From a bacterium (GTDB lineage: Bacteria; Cyanobacteriota; Vampirovibrionia; Gastranaerophilales; JAILCC01): DNA of 64,000 nt. Location of the stretch: NCBI GenBank assembly GCA_024680555.1, contig JAILCC010000005.1, positions 1-64,000 of the forward strand. Reading direction: 5' to 3'. Both the position numbers and the translations under genes were made by a program. How positions within the stretch are numbered: the first letter of the stretch is position 1; the number at the start of each line of letters is the position of its first letter. The notes under the pieces were generated by a model, which was not told the origin of the DNA, did no database searches, and worked only from the letters and a program-made list of their open reading frames with translations. This document shows positions 9,169-18,000 of this stretch, in pieces.

Positions 9169-9273
9169 CAATTTTTTTATAGTTTATTTTTGTAAAATTC
9201 ACGCTTGGATTTCGTTTTAAAAATTTCGCTCCATAACTTTGCTTATGGAAACCCTCTTTTTGCAAGAGAATTT

Positions 9274-9494
9274 GGTGCGAACAATCGCACCCTGTGAAGT
9301 AATTGTAAAAACAGGTGCAAATAGACAAGGGTTTTATTTACATGGAGTGGAAATAACAAATAAACTCGCTGATGTGTTCAAGACTGCCAATGGCAGCACA
9401 CCAACGAGTTCTAGACTTATTATAACACAAAAAATTACAAGATTTCAACCTCCAATAGAAAGTTTGTAGTTTGTAGGGTGCGATTGTTCGCACC
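9274..9494. repeat. 19-bp perfect inverted repeat pair (REP-like palindromes)
   Basis: The sequence at 9274-9292 is the exact reverse complement of 9476-9494, GGGTGCGATTGTTCGCACC. Each copy is itself a near-palindrome able to form a hairpin with GGTGCGA/TCGCACC arms. Such GC-rich palindromes in AT-rich intergenic DNA resemble dispersed REP-type repeats. Between the copies, 9363-9410 holds another imperfect palindrome (AACTCG...CGAGTT outer arms, CTGCC/GGCAG core). The rest of 9137-9605 shows no gene. Confidence 0.75.
9419..9448 (-). promoter_or_regulatory. Sigma-70-type promoter for the glycerophosphotransferase operon
   Basis: Minus strand: -35 TTGAAA (9448-9443), 18-bp spacer, -10 TATAAT (9424-9419). 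It would give a leader of about 275 nt that runs through the palindromes at 9363-9410 and 9274-9292, so leader structure could affect expression. Confidence 0.6.
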
Positions 9495-9605
9495 TATTTT
9501 TGACTTTGGGGCTCATTGTAAAGGAAAATTAAGAAAGAAAAATTGACCTGTTTTTTTCTAAAGTAAACATTTCTAAACTTTTTGGAGGAAAAAACAAAAA
9601 ATCTA

Positions 9606-9634
9606 TTGAACAGGCGGTTATTTTGTGATATTAT
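9606..9634 (+). promoter_or_regulatory. Sigma-70-type promoter for nrdD-nrdG
   Basis: -35 TTGAAC (9606-9611), a 17-bp spacer and -10 TATTAT (9629-9634). The ATG of nrdD is at 9740, so the leader is about 100 nt and contains a purine-rich GAAGGGGAGAGGGGG stretch. No clear NrdR box was recognised. Confidence 0.65.
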
Positions 9635-9739
9635 GATAAAACACAAATAACAAAGAAGGGGAGAGGGGGTTCTCTAAAACACAGACCGTTTCATGGGTTA
9701 TGTGCAGAATCTTTTACTCTAAAAATTTAGGAGAAAAAT

Positions 9740-11869
9740 ATGGAAAAAGTAATCAAACGTGATGGACAGATTGTAGATTTTGACTCGGAAAAAATCACAA
9801 GTGCTATCGAAAAAGCATCCAAGGTAACTCAAGAAATTGACTCGGCTACCGCAAGAAAATTAACAAAAAATGTTATTAAGATTGTTAATGAATTTGTAAA
9901 AGAAAAACAATCTAATCTTGAAGCACCGACAATTGAAGAAATTCAAGACGTTGTAGAAAAAGTATTGCTTTCGTCAGAATATAAGCAAACGGCAAAAGCA
10001 TACATCTTGTATCGTGAACAACACAGCAAGATGAGAGATTTTGTTAAAAATGCTTCAATTGATATGGTTGATGATTATTTAAAAGAATTGGACTGGCAAG
10101 TGAATGAAAACTCCAATATGGGTTATTCAATTCAAGGTTTGAACAACTATCTTGCTTCTTCAATAAGCAAAAATTATTGGTTAAATAAAATTTATCCCGT
10201 AGAAATTAAAAACGCTCATGAAACAGGCGATATCCACCTTCACGATTTGAATATTATTTCAGTATATTGTGTAGGTTGGGATTTAAAAGACCTTTTAATG
10301 GAAGGCTTCAAAGGTGTTCCCGGAAAAGTTGCATCAAGACCTCCAAAACACTTTAGAACAGCTTTGGGACAAATGGTTAACTTCTTGTATACAATGCAGG
10401 GTGAAAGTGCCGGCGCACAAGCGTTCTCTAACTTTGATACACTTCTTGCACCGTTTGTAAGATACGACAAACTTGATTATGCACAAGTTAAACAAGCTCT
10501 CCAAGAATTTGTATTCAATATGAATGTTCCTACAAGAGTTGGTTTCCAAACACCGTTTTCTAACGTTACTATGGATTTAACCGTTCCTTCTTACTACAAA
10601 GACCAAGCTGCTATTATTGGCGGTGAGTTGATGGAAGAAACATATGGTGATTTCCAAGAAGAAATGAATATGATTAACAAAGCATTCTTTGAAGTAATGA
10701 TGGAAGGTGATGCTTCGGGCAGAGTATTTACATTCCCAATACCGACTTATAACGTAACAAAAGACTTCGATTGGGATAATCCGGATTTGAACGGATTATG
10801 GGAAATGACTGCAAAATACGGTATTCCTTACTTCTCTAACTTCATAAATTCCGATATGAATCCGGAAGATGCACGTTCTATGTGCTGCCGTTTGAGAATT
10901 GACAACAGACAGCTTGAATATAGAGGTGGCGGATTGTTCGGTTCTAATCCTTTGACTGGTTCAATCGGTGTTGTAACTATCAACCTTCCGAAAATCGGTT
11001 TCCAAGCATCTTCTAAAGAAGAATTTATGAAATTGCTTTCGGAAAGAATGGAAATAGCTAAAGAATCGCTTGAAATCAAACGTAAACTTTTAGAAAGATT
11101 AACGGAAGCAAACTTGTATCCTTATACAAAATTCTATCTCCGTGACATCAAAGCGAGATTTGGTGTTTATTGGAAAAACCACTTCTCAACAATTGGTTTG
11201 GTCGGTATGAACGAAGCTTGCGAAAACTTGTTGGGCTGCTCCGTAGGTTCAGAAGAAGGTCAAGCATTTGCTATTGACGTTATGAACTTTATGAGAGAAA
11301 CAATCATCAAATATCAAGAAGAAACAGGCAACAACTATAACCTTGAAGCAACACCGGCTGAAGGTACAAGCTACCGTCTTGCTAAACTTGATAAAGCAAC
11401 ATTTGACGGCAAGATTAAATGTGCAAATGAGGAAGATTGGCAACAAGGTTCAGAACCGTATTATTCAAACTCTACACACCTTCCGGTAAATTATACCGAT
11501 GATATTTTTGAACTTCTTGACCACCAAGATGAATTACAAACAAAATACACCGGCGGTACAGTTGTTCACATCTTCGGCGGAGAAAGAATACATGATACGG
11601 AAACAATTAAAAATCTTGTTAAAAAAGTTTGCAACACGTATCGTTTGCCATACTTCACATTCTCTCCGACATTCTCTGTTTGCCCGAACCACGGTTATGT
11701 AAACGGTGAACACGAACATTGCCCCGAATGCGGAACGGAATGCGAAATCTATTCAAGAATAGTAGGATATATCCGTCCGGTTAAACAATGGAACAAAGGT
11801 AAAAAGGCCGAATTTAAGAACAGAAAAACTTATGACAGATCATACGTTGGTGGCTGCTGTTGTTCATAA
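9740..11869 (+). CDS. nrdD: Anaerobic (class III) ribonucleoside-triphosphate reductase
   Basis: 709 residues, usual for NrdD. Residues 1-95 are an ATP-cone (KRDGQIVDFDSEKITSAI), the allosteric site for ATP/dATP. The catalytic barrel follows, with MNVPTRVGFQTPFSN near residue 270 and a reducing-site CCRLR around 377. Near the C terminus Cys648, 661, 664 and 668 form the structural zinc site, followed by the glycyl-radical loop RIVGYIRPV, with Gly676 as the radical carrier. The enzyme makes deoxynucleotides from NTPs under anoxia; NrdG, encoded next and overlapping by 10 bp, installs the radical. The C-terminal GGCCCS tail may serve in redox exchange (inference). An AGGAG-type ribosome-binding site precedes the ATG. 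Confidence 0.97.
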   Translation: MEKVIKRDGQIVDFDSEKITSAIEKASKVTQEIDSATARKLTKNVIKIVNEFVKEKQSNLEAPTIEEIQDVVEKVLLSSEYKQTAKAYILYREQHSKMRDFVKNASIDMVDDYLKELDWQVNENSNMGYSIQGLNNYLASSISKNYWLNKIYPVEIKNAHETGDIHLHDLNIISVYCVGWDLKDLLMEGFKGVPGKVASRPPKHFRTALGQMVNFLYTMQGESAGAQAFSNFDTLLAPFVRYDKLDYAQVKQALQEFVFNMNVPTRVGFQTPFSNVTMDLTVPSYYKDQAAIIGGELMEETYGDFQEEMNMINKAFFEVMMEGDASGRVFTFPIPTYNVTKDFDWDNPDLNGLWEMTAKYGIPYFSNFINSDMNPEDARSMCCRLRIDNRQLEYRGGGLFGSNPLTGSIGVVTINLPKIGFQASSKEEFMKLLSERMEIAKESLEIKRKLLERLTEANLYPYTKFYLRDIKARFGVYWKNHFSTIGLVGMNEACENLLGCSVGSEEGQAFAIDVMNFMRETIIKYQEETGNNYNLEATPAEGTSYRLAKLDKATFDGKIKCANEEDWQQGSEPYYSNSTHLPVNYTDDIFELLDHQDELQTKYTGGTVVHIFGGERIHDTETIKNLVKKVCNTYRLPYFTFSPTFSVCPNHGYVNGEHEHCPECGTECEIYSRIVGYIRPVKQWNKGKKAEFKNRKTYDRSYVGGCCCS

Positions 11870-12552
11870 TTAACGGACTACAGAAAACTACACTTATTGA
11901 TTTTCCGAAGAAAATTGCATCTATTGTGTTCTCACAAGGATGCAATTTTCGCTGCGGATATTGCCACAATCCCGAATTGTTGAGCCTCAATATTCCCTCA
12001 ACTCAACTCCAACCGGAAGAAGTTTTGTCTTTTTTGAAAACAAGAAAAGAAAAACTCGACGGAGTGGTTATAACCGGCGGTGAACCTACGTTGCAGTCAG
12101 GTTTATATGATTTTATAAAAGAAATAAAATCAATGGGTTTTCTTGTAAAATTGGATTCTAACGGTACAAATCCTCAAATTTTGGAAAAATTGATTAAAGA
12201 AAATATGCTTGATTATATTGCTATGGATATAAAAGCACCGCTGGAAAAATACTCTGATATTACAAACGTAAAAGTAAACACGGAAAATATTCAAAAAAGC
12301 ATAAAGCTGATTATGGAAAGTCCTGTTGATTATGAATTTAGAACAACGGTTGTAAAATCGCAGCTCTCTTTTGATGATTTTGAAGATATAGGAAAACTTA
12401 TAAAAGGAGCAAAGAGATATTATCTCCAAAAATTTGTTGCATCCAAAATTTATGACGAAAAACTCAAAGATGAAACGACTTATTCAAACGAAGAATTTTC
12501 TCAAATTTGTTCGATTTTAAGAAAATATATAGAAGAGGTTGATTTTAGATAA
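11860..12552 (+). CDS. nrdG: Anaerobic ribonucleotide reductase activating radical SAM protein
   Basis: 230 residues from a TTG at 11860 that overlaps the last 10 bp of nrdD, so translation is probably coupled. The radical SAM cysteines are Cys28, Cys32 and Cys35 in SQGCNFRCGYCHNPE (CxxxCxxC), with the SAM-binding GGEPTLQ further on. The N-terminal INGLQKTTLIDFPKK is typical of the subgroup annotated as NrdG/pflA-like activases adjacent to nrdD. It generates a 5'-deoxyadenosyl radical from SAM at a 4Fe-4S cluster and abstracts hydrogen from Gly676 of NrdD. Length exceeds E. coli NrdG (154 aa) but suits this longer subgroup. Confidence 0.93.
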   Translation: MFIINGLQKTTLIDFPKKIASIVFSQGCNFRCGYCHNPELLSLNIPSTQLQPEEVLSFLKTRKEKLDGVVITGGEPTLQSGLYDFIKEIKSMGFLVKLDSNGTNPQILEKLIKENMLDYIAMDIKAPLEKYSDITNVKVNTENIQKSIKLIMESPVDYEFRTTVVKSQLSFDDFEDIGKLIKGAKRYYLQKFVASKIYDEKLKDETTYSNEEFSQICSILRKYIEEVDFR

Positions 12553-12580
12553 TTATTATGACATTAAAAGGGGTAAAAAC

Positions 12581-13891
12581 TTAGTGCAATTGCTCCCTCA
12601 GATATTTCAATATTCTTGTTGAAGTTTTTTCTCCCAAAAAGTTCATTTCTTCTATTGTCTTTTCTCTTTTTTCTTTTAAGGTGTCTTTGTTTTCTTCAAG
12701 AATAAGTTTAAATAATTTTTTTAGGTCTTTAAGATTGTGCGGTTGATAATATGTATCCGTTATGGTCTTTACCATGGGCAAAAATTTTGGAGAAATGCGG
12801 GTTCTCGGTTGAATGACAGGATGTTTACTCGGAAAATATTCAACCAAAAAAGATGCACAATCGGTTATCAAGAGTTTGGATTTTTTAAACAGGTCGAAAT
12901 AATCGGCATTATCACAATAGATACCGACTTTTTGCCATTCTTTATAATAATTTTCCACTTCCTGTTCCGTCATAATATGACGCTTCAAAATAGTTGCTTT
13001 TAGCCATGGATGGGGTTTAAAGACAAACTTCAATTCCGGATGTTCTTTTGCGTATTGCAAAATATATTCACCGTTCCATCTGAATGTAGCCAAGTTCAAA
13101 TGAGCGGGGAAAAATGAATGGTGTGGGGCATAAATAATATAGTTTTCGGAATCTTGGGCTTTTTCAAAATAAGTATCCAGTTTCGGGTGACCGCAAACTA
13201 CGTGGTTTTTAACCAAGTTTTTGTCTTTCTTTTCCAAAAAATCATACATCTGCTGATTTATTTCAAAATAAGTCCAAACCTGTCTGTAAAAGCCTATATC
13301 ATACTCAGAACCGATATCGCAAACAGGAATACCATAGGGAGCATAACAGCTAAGAGCATATTTAGATGTTTCCAAAAGAGACTGAGTAGGATGAATGTTC
13401 CACGGCTGCTGATAAAAAATAATATCCGCACCAAAATCACTCAAAGGCAAATATGTATCCGTTTTTGCGTCATAGGCGTATTCAACTCTCATATTGCGTT
13501 TTTTGAAAAAGTCGAAATTTTCCTGCAAAGTTGTCTCAGAAAGTTTTATGTCATTTTTTCTTTTCAACCAAACATTCGTAATCAAAACGAGTGGTTCAAA
13601 ATCTGAGCTTTCAAGCATATCATCATATACCGACTGCCAGTTCCACTTTTGATTTTCCGATACCAAAAATACGGCTTTGATTTTGCCCTGTTTTGATTTT
13701 AGCCTTTCCAAAACCTTTGCATAGTTTTCCTGTAAAATATCAACAGGGTTTCCCTCTATAAGAATGTCCATTTTTCTTCTGAAATTCCGCCTTGCATCGG
13801 AAGATAAAAAAAGGAAATTCAATGAACGTAAAAATTTATAAAAAGCTTTCAACTCTGCTTCTCCACCCATTAAACATAAGTAAAATAACAT
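12581..13891 (-). CDS. CDP-glycerol glycerophosphotransferase family protein
   Basis: 436 residues. The C-terminal half has the family's GT-B donor site: YIIYAPHHSFFP near residue 255, FVFKPHPWLK near 300 and LLITDCASFLVEYF near 355. The N-terminal half (SENQKWNWQSVYDDM, then IIFYQQPWN) is the acceptor-side Rossmann domain seen in capsule or teichoic-acid-like transferases. There is no signal peptide or clear membrane helix, so it probably associates peripherally with the inner membrane. Together with the gene at 7847 it makes two such transferases within 6 kb. The start is uncertain: the second ATG (13870) gives MGGEAELK; neither has a strong ribosome-binding site. Confidence 0.82.
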   Translation of the reverse strand: MLFYLCLMGGEAELKAFYKFLRSLNFLFLSSDARRNFRRKMDILIEGNPVDILQENYAKVLERLKSKQGKIKAVFLVSENQKWNWQSVYDDMLESSDFEPLVLITNVWLKRKNDIKLSETTLQENFDFFKKRNMRVEYAYDAKTDTYLPLSDFGADIIFYQQPWNIHPTQSLLETSKYALSCYAPYGIPVCDIGSEYDIGFYRQVWTYFEINQQMYDFLEKKDKNLVKNHVVCGHPKLDTYFEKAQDSENYIIYAPHHSFFPAHLNLATFRWNGEYILQYAKEHPELKFVFKPHPWLKATILKRHIMTEQEVENYYKEWQKVGIYCDNADYFDLFKKSKLLITDCASFLVEYFPSKHPVIQPRTRISPKFLPMVKTITDTYYQPHNLKDLKKLFKLILEENKDTLKEKREKTIEEMNFLGEKTSTRILKYLREQLH

Positions 13892-13953
13892 TATGGGGCA
13901 GGCTTGTCAAATATTCGGTTTAAATTCTTTTTTTCTTTGCATATAATAAAAAT

Positions 13954-14847
13954 ATGATGGAGAATTTGTTAAACAATATACCGTTATTTATCAGTGATGC
14001 AATAGTTGACAGTATAAAATTGATACCGTCGCTTTTGATTATATTCGTCCTGATTGAAATATTTGAAAGATATTTTTCTCACAAAATAGCAAATATTGTT
14101 TCTTTTTCCAAAAGGCTTGGACCGATTTTGGGTGCTGTTTTGGCAACAATTCCGCAATGCGGTTTTTCCGTCATAATGACAACTCTTTTTATCAAAAAAT
14201 ATATAACATTAGGAACGCTTATTGCTGTTTATATTGCAACATCAGATGAAGCGATACCGATATTGTTAAGCAATCCTGCCGAATTTTTGACCGTAATAAA
14301 AATAATTGCAATAAAGCTCGTTGTGGCTATTACGGCAGGCTATTTAACCGACTTATTTATAAAAACAGAACTACACCATTGCAAAGAAGAAAAAGAGCCC
14401 TGTACGCACCTGCAAAATGTCGAAATTGAAAAAGGCTGCTGCAGGCACGAAATAAAAAACAGAAAAAGAAACATTATTCTTCACCCGCTAAAGCACACTC
14501 TCATAATATTTTTGTTTATACTGGTTGTCTGCGTCGGCATAAATTATCTCTTTGAAGCATTTGGGGAAGAAACCATCAAAAATCTGGCAATACAAAATGC
14601 ACTTTTACAGCCGATAATATTTGCTTTTATCGGAATTATTCCTAATTGTGCGGTTTCTGTTTTGCTGACGATGATGTTTTTAAAAGGCACAATAAGTTTC
14701 GGGGCGGTTATTGCGGGTTTAATTTCCAATGCCGGTTTGGGGCTGCTGATATTGTTTACCAAAAAGGAGAGTTGGAAAAACTTCTTCTTGATAGTAGGTA
14801 TATTAGTGTTTACAGCTATTTTGGCGGGAATAGTTCTATCTTTGTAA
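13954..14847 (+). CDS. Putative permease with two-fold repeat (manganese/arsenic efflux-like)
   Basis: 297 residues, about eight to ten membrane helices in two homologous halves. Each half contains the same re-entrant-like motif: ATIPQCGFSVIMTTLFIKK near residue 67 and GIIPNCAVSVLLTMMFLK near 230, followed by IAVYIATSDEAIP and IAGLISNAGLGLL. A central hydrophilic loop is rich in Cys and His (HHCKEEKEPC, then CCRHE), a possible metal-sensing segment. This pattern fits families annotated as putative manganese transporters or arsenic efflux proteins; the substrate is not established. A decayed copy of its last 45 codons lies at 31388-31525 on the other strand. Confidence 0.8.
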   Translation: MMENLLNNIPLFISDAIVDSIKLIPSLLIIFVLIEIFERYFSHKIANIVSFSKRLGPILGAVLATIPQCGFSVIMTTLFIKKYITLGTLIAVYIATSDEAIPILLSNPAEFLTVIKIIAIKLVVAITAGYLTDLFIKTELHHCKEEKEPCTHLQNVEIEKGCCRHEIKNRKRNIILHPLKHTLIIFLFILVVCVGINYLFEAFGEETIKNLAIQNALLQPIIFAFIGIIPNCAVSVLLTMMFLKGTISFGAVIAGLISNAGLGLLILFTKKESWKNFFLIVGILVFTAILAGIVLSL

Positions 14848-14928
14848 TAAAAGAGAAAACTCCCCCAAAATTTGTATAAAAAGTATTAAAACAAAGTAAT
14901 AAAAACGGCGATATAATTTGAATTTTGC

Positions 14929-14957
14929 TTGAAAACATGTTACCATAGCCCTATAAA
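14929..14957 (+). promoter_or_regulatory. Sigma-70-type promoter for the 2025-aa RTX gene
   Basis: -35 TTGAAA (14929-14934), 17-bp spacer, -10 TATAAA (14952-14957). It lies 91 bp upstream of the RTX start and leaves a leader of about 85 nt that holds the hairpin at 14974-14995. Confidence 0.65.
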
Positions 14958-14973
14958 ATATTTACAAAGCGGC

Positions 14974-14995
14974 AAAAGAGTCGAAAGGCTCTTTT
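14974..14995 (+). terminator. Terminator-like hairpin in the RTX leader (possible attenuator)
   Basis: AAAGAGTC-GAAA-GGCTCTTT forms an 8-bp stem (one wobble pair) with a GAAA tetraloop, followed by a run broken only by AGTC: TTTTTAGTCTTTTGTTTT. It lies between the promoter at 14929 and the RTX ATG, so it would act on the RTX transcript itself. Confidence 0.55.
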
Positions 14996-15047
14996 TAGTC
15001 TTTTGTTTTACGAAAAAAAGAAATAGTTTTATAAAAAGGGGGAAAAA

Positions 15048-18000
15048 ATGACTGTAGTAAACAAAACGATTAAAGGCAACAACAAAAACAACGTTTTAAC
15101 CAACAAAAACAAAAAAGGTTTTACGGAAATGTATGGCTACAAAGGTAATGATACTTATGTTATAAACAACATTGCCAAAACCTTTACGATAGTGGACGAT
15201 ACGGCAGGCAAAGATACGTTGCAGATAAAAAATACTAATGGGAAAGATTTGTTGTTTTTCTTTGATGTAATTGTTAACGAAACAGAAGAACTTCATCCCG
15301 ATGATGGTTTGTACATCTTTAAGAAAAATATGGCAATGGATGTGGCAAACCAGCTGAGAGATTTTATGAGAGATTTCTCCCTTAATACTCTTCCGCAAAA
15401 AGGCGGTGTAAGCATCAATTATTATATGGGTACTACAAATAACGACCAGGGCGGCGGAGTTTACGGTACTGATTACGGTGTCGGTTTTATAGAAAACATT
15501 TATGCGATAAATTCTACCGGAGCAAAATACAAATTTGATTTGCAAAGTTATATTGAGACTGTTACCCCGCTAGTTAAAGAATTTTTGCAAACAACCCCTT
15601 ACAATTCAGCTGCCGAAGTTTTGGTAAGCGATGATGAAGAGTTGAGAGAGCAGCTGTTTAATATTTATAAAGAAACCCCTATAGATTATACGATTACAAG
15701 CAGCAATAAAGCAGATAAACTCTATGCAGGCGAAGGAAATGATACCTTTATTTTTGCAAAAGGTTCGGGCAAAGATACTGTTTATAATGCTGATGCCGGT
15801 GATGTTCTGCGATTTAAGGACATAACTTCCGCCAATGCCGCAAAAGCATTGAAATTTGTAAAAAGCGGCGACAACCTCGTCATTCAAAGAGTTCCCGAAA
15901 AAGGTTCAGTCGTTGATGCGGTAACGATTTCAAACTATTTTACCGAAGATGAGGCAAACAGAGTTGACCTTTTGTTTATGAAAGACGGAGTTAACTTGTC
16001 AATAAACGAACAAAAATTCTATATTTCGGGAACAAATAAAGCAGATAACATAATTCTTCGTGACGGTGATAATGTCGTTACGGCAGGCAAAGGAAAAGAT
16101 ACTATTGTTACAGGTAGCGGAAAAAACACCTTTATCATTAACAAAGGTGACGGCAACGATACAATTGATGCAAGTTTATCTGATAAAGCCACAATTAAAA
16201 TAGGTTCTGCAAATAAAAAAGATACTATGAGTTTTGTCAAAAAGGATAACGACCTTGTGATGACGTATTCTCATGTCAAAGCCAAAAATGACAAATCTGC
16301 AGTCAAAGAAGTTGTTACAATAAAGAATTATTTCAATGACGACTCAACAATTGCAAATAAAGAATATTATTTAACAACAACTTCCACAAAAAATTTATCC
16401 TATTATCTTGACAAATACGGCATTACATTAAGCGGCAAAAATACAATTATCGGAACAGATTATAACGATACAATCAAAACTTCCGACTCTGCCGATACAA
16501 TCAATGCAGGATTAGGAACAAACATTATAAAATTTACCGAGGGCGGCGGCAGCGATACTGTTTTGAACGGCGGCGGCACGGATACACTCGCATTTGCAAA
16601 AGGAACTGCGATCAGTGCACAATATGACGGAAACGACCTCGTTATTTCTTACGGAACAAAAGGGGATAAAATTACCTTAAAAGATTATACTTTAGGTCAC
16701 AGCACACAAAAAATTCAAATCGGTTCAAACAAAGCAAAATCCGTTGAATCTTACCTTCCTAAACCTCAAACGGTAAAGATAAACGGTGAAAATGTTATAG
16801 AGGGTACAGATGAAGCAAATACGATAAAAGTTTCGACAACAGGTGTAAATAAAGTATATGCGAACGGCGGTAATGATAAAATTACAACCGGTGCAGCCGG
16901 CACTACAAACTATGTCTTTGGCGGTGCAGGCGATGATAGTATAGTAAGCGGCGCAGGTAACGATATTATTTTCGGCGGCGGCGGTGAAAATACAATAACT
17001 ATTGCAAAAGGTTCGGGTGCTGACCAAATAGAGGGCATTAACGAAAATAATACTCTTGTATTTAAAGACCTTGATAATTTAAACAAATTAAAATTCTCAA
17101 TGGGCGGACAAAGTATCTCTATGACTGCCGACCTTACTATATCAGGTTACGGAAGCAAAACTGATTCTGTTAAAATTACAAGCTTCTTTAACCTCGAGGG
17201 ACAAAATTATAATTTTACTGTAAAAGATAAAAACGGCAATACGGATACATTGTATAACCTGTTGAGTAAATCGAATATTGCCAATATGTACTTTAGTGGT
17301 ACATATAAAGCAAGCCCAAAAGCAATAACAGTTTCTCCCGCTCAAAGAACAACGCAAATTGACAGTGTGATTTATGGTGACACTCCGGGATTTGCTTCTC
17401 ACAACGTAATTCTCGGTATCGGCGGCGGAAATAATACACTCTATAGCGGCGGCGCAAATACAGGCTTGGCAGGAACAGGCAGATATGGATATACAATGAT
17501 ATACGGCGGCAACGGAGATGAAACAATTCACGCAGAGGGGAATGTTATTTATTTCAACAATAACGGCAAATTAGAAAAATACGAAAATGTTGACCATATT
17601 TATGTTGTGACCAAAAAAGACGGAACAAAAGAAGTGAAACAAGGAGTATTTTACAGAGAACCGTTGGCAGATGAAGAACCTTATGTTGTTCAATTAGATT
17701 ATTATGGAAACCATAATAACATTTATTATACCGAGGATCCTGATAAAATTGCGGCAATTATGGCAGATGAAGAATCTTCTACTATTCAAGGAGTCGGTAT
17801 AATGGCAGATGGCTCCAATGATATTGCAATGATTGAAGTAATCAGAACAGGAAACGACATCCTTGAAGGTGGCGGAGGAAATGATACTTTCTATACTTCC
17901 TCCGGCGGCAACGGCGACGACGGAAATGATATTTTCTATGGTTCTGGCTATATGGAAGGTAACAGAGGAGATGACAGATTCTTCTTAACCGATAAATATC

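Noticed and set aside
9137..9328. N-terminal extension of the glycerophosphotransferase frame
   Set aside because: The extra 64 residues are not protein-like, and a signal anchor with a strong ribosome-binding site begins at 9136.
14965..15020. Cyclic-di-GMP (GEMM) type riboswitch in the RTX leader
   Set aside because: Contains AAAGCGGCAAA and a GAAA tetraloop, but the second helix and tetraloop receptor of the GEMM fold are absent.
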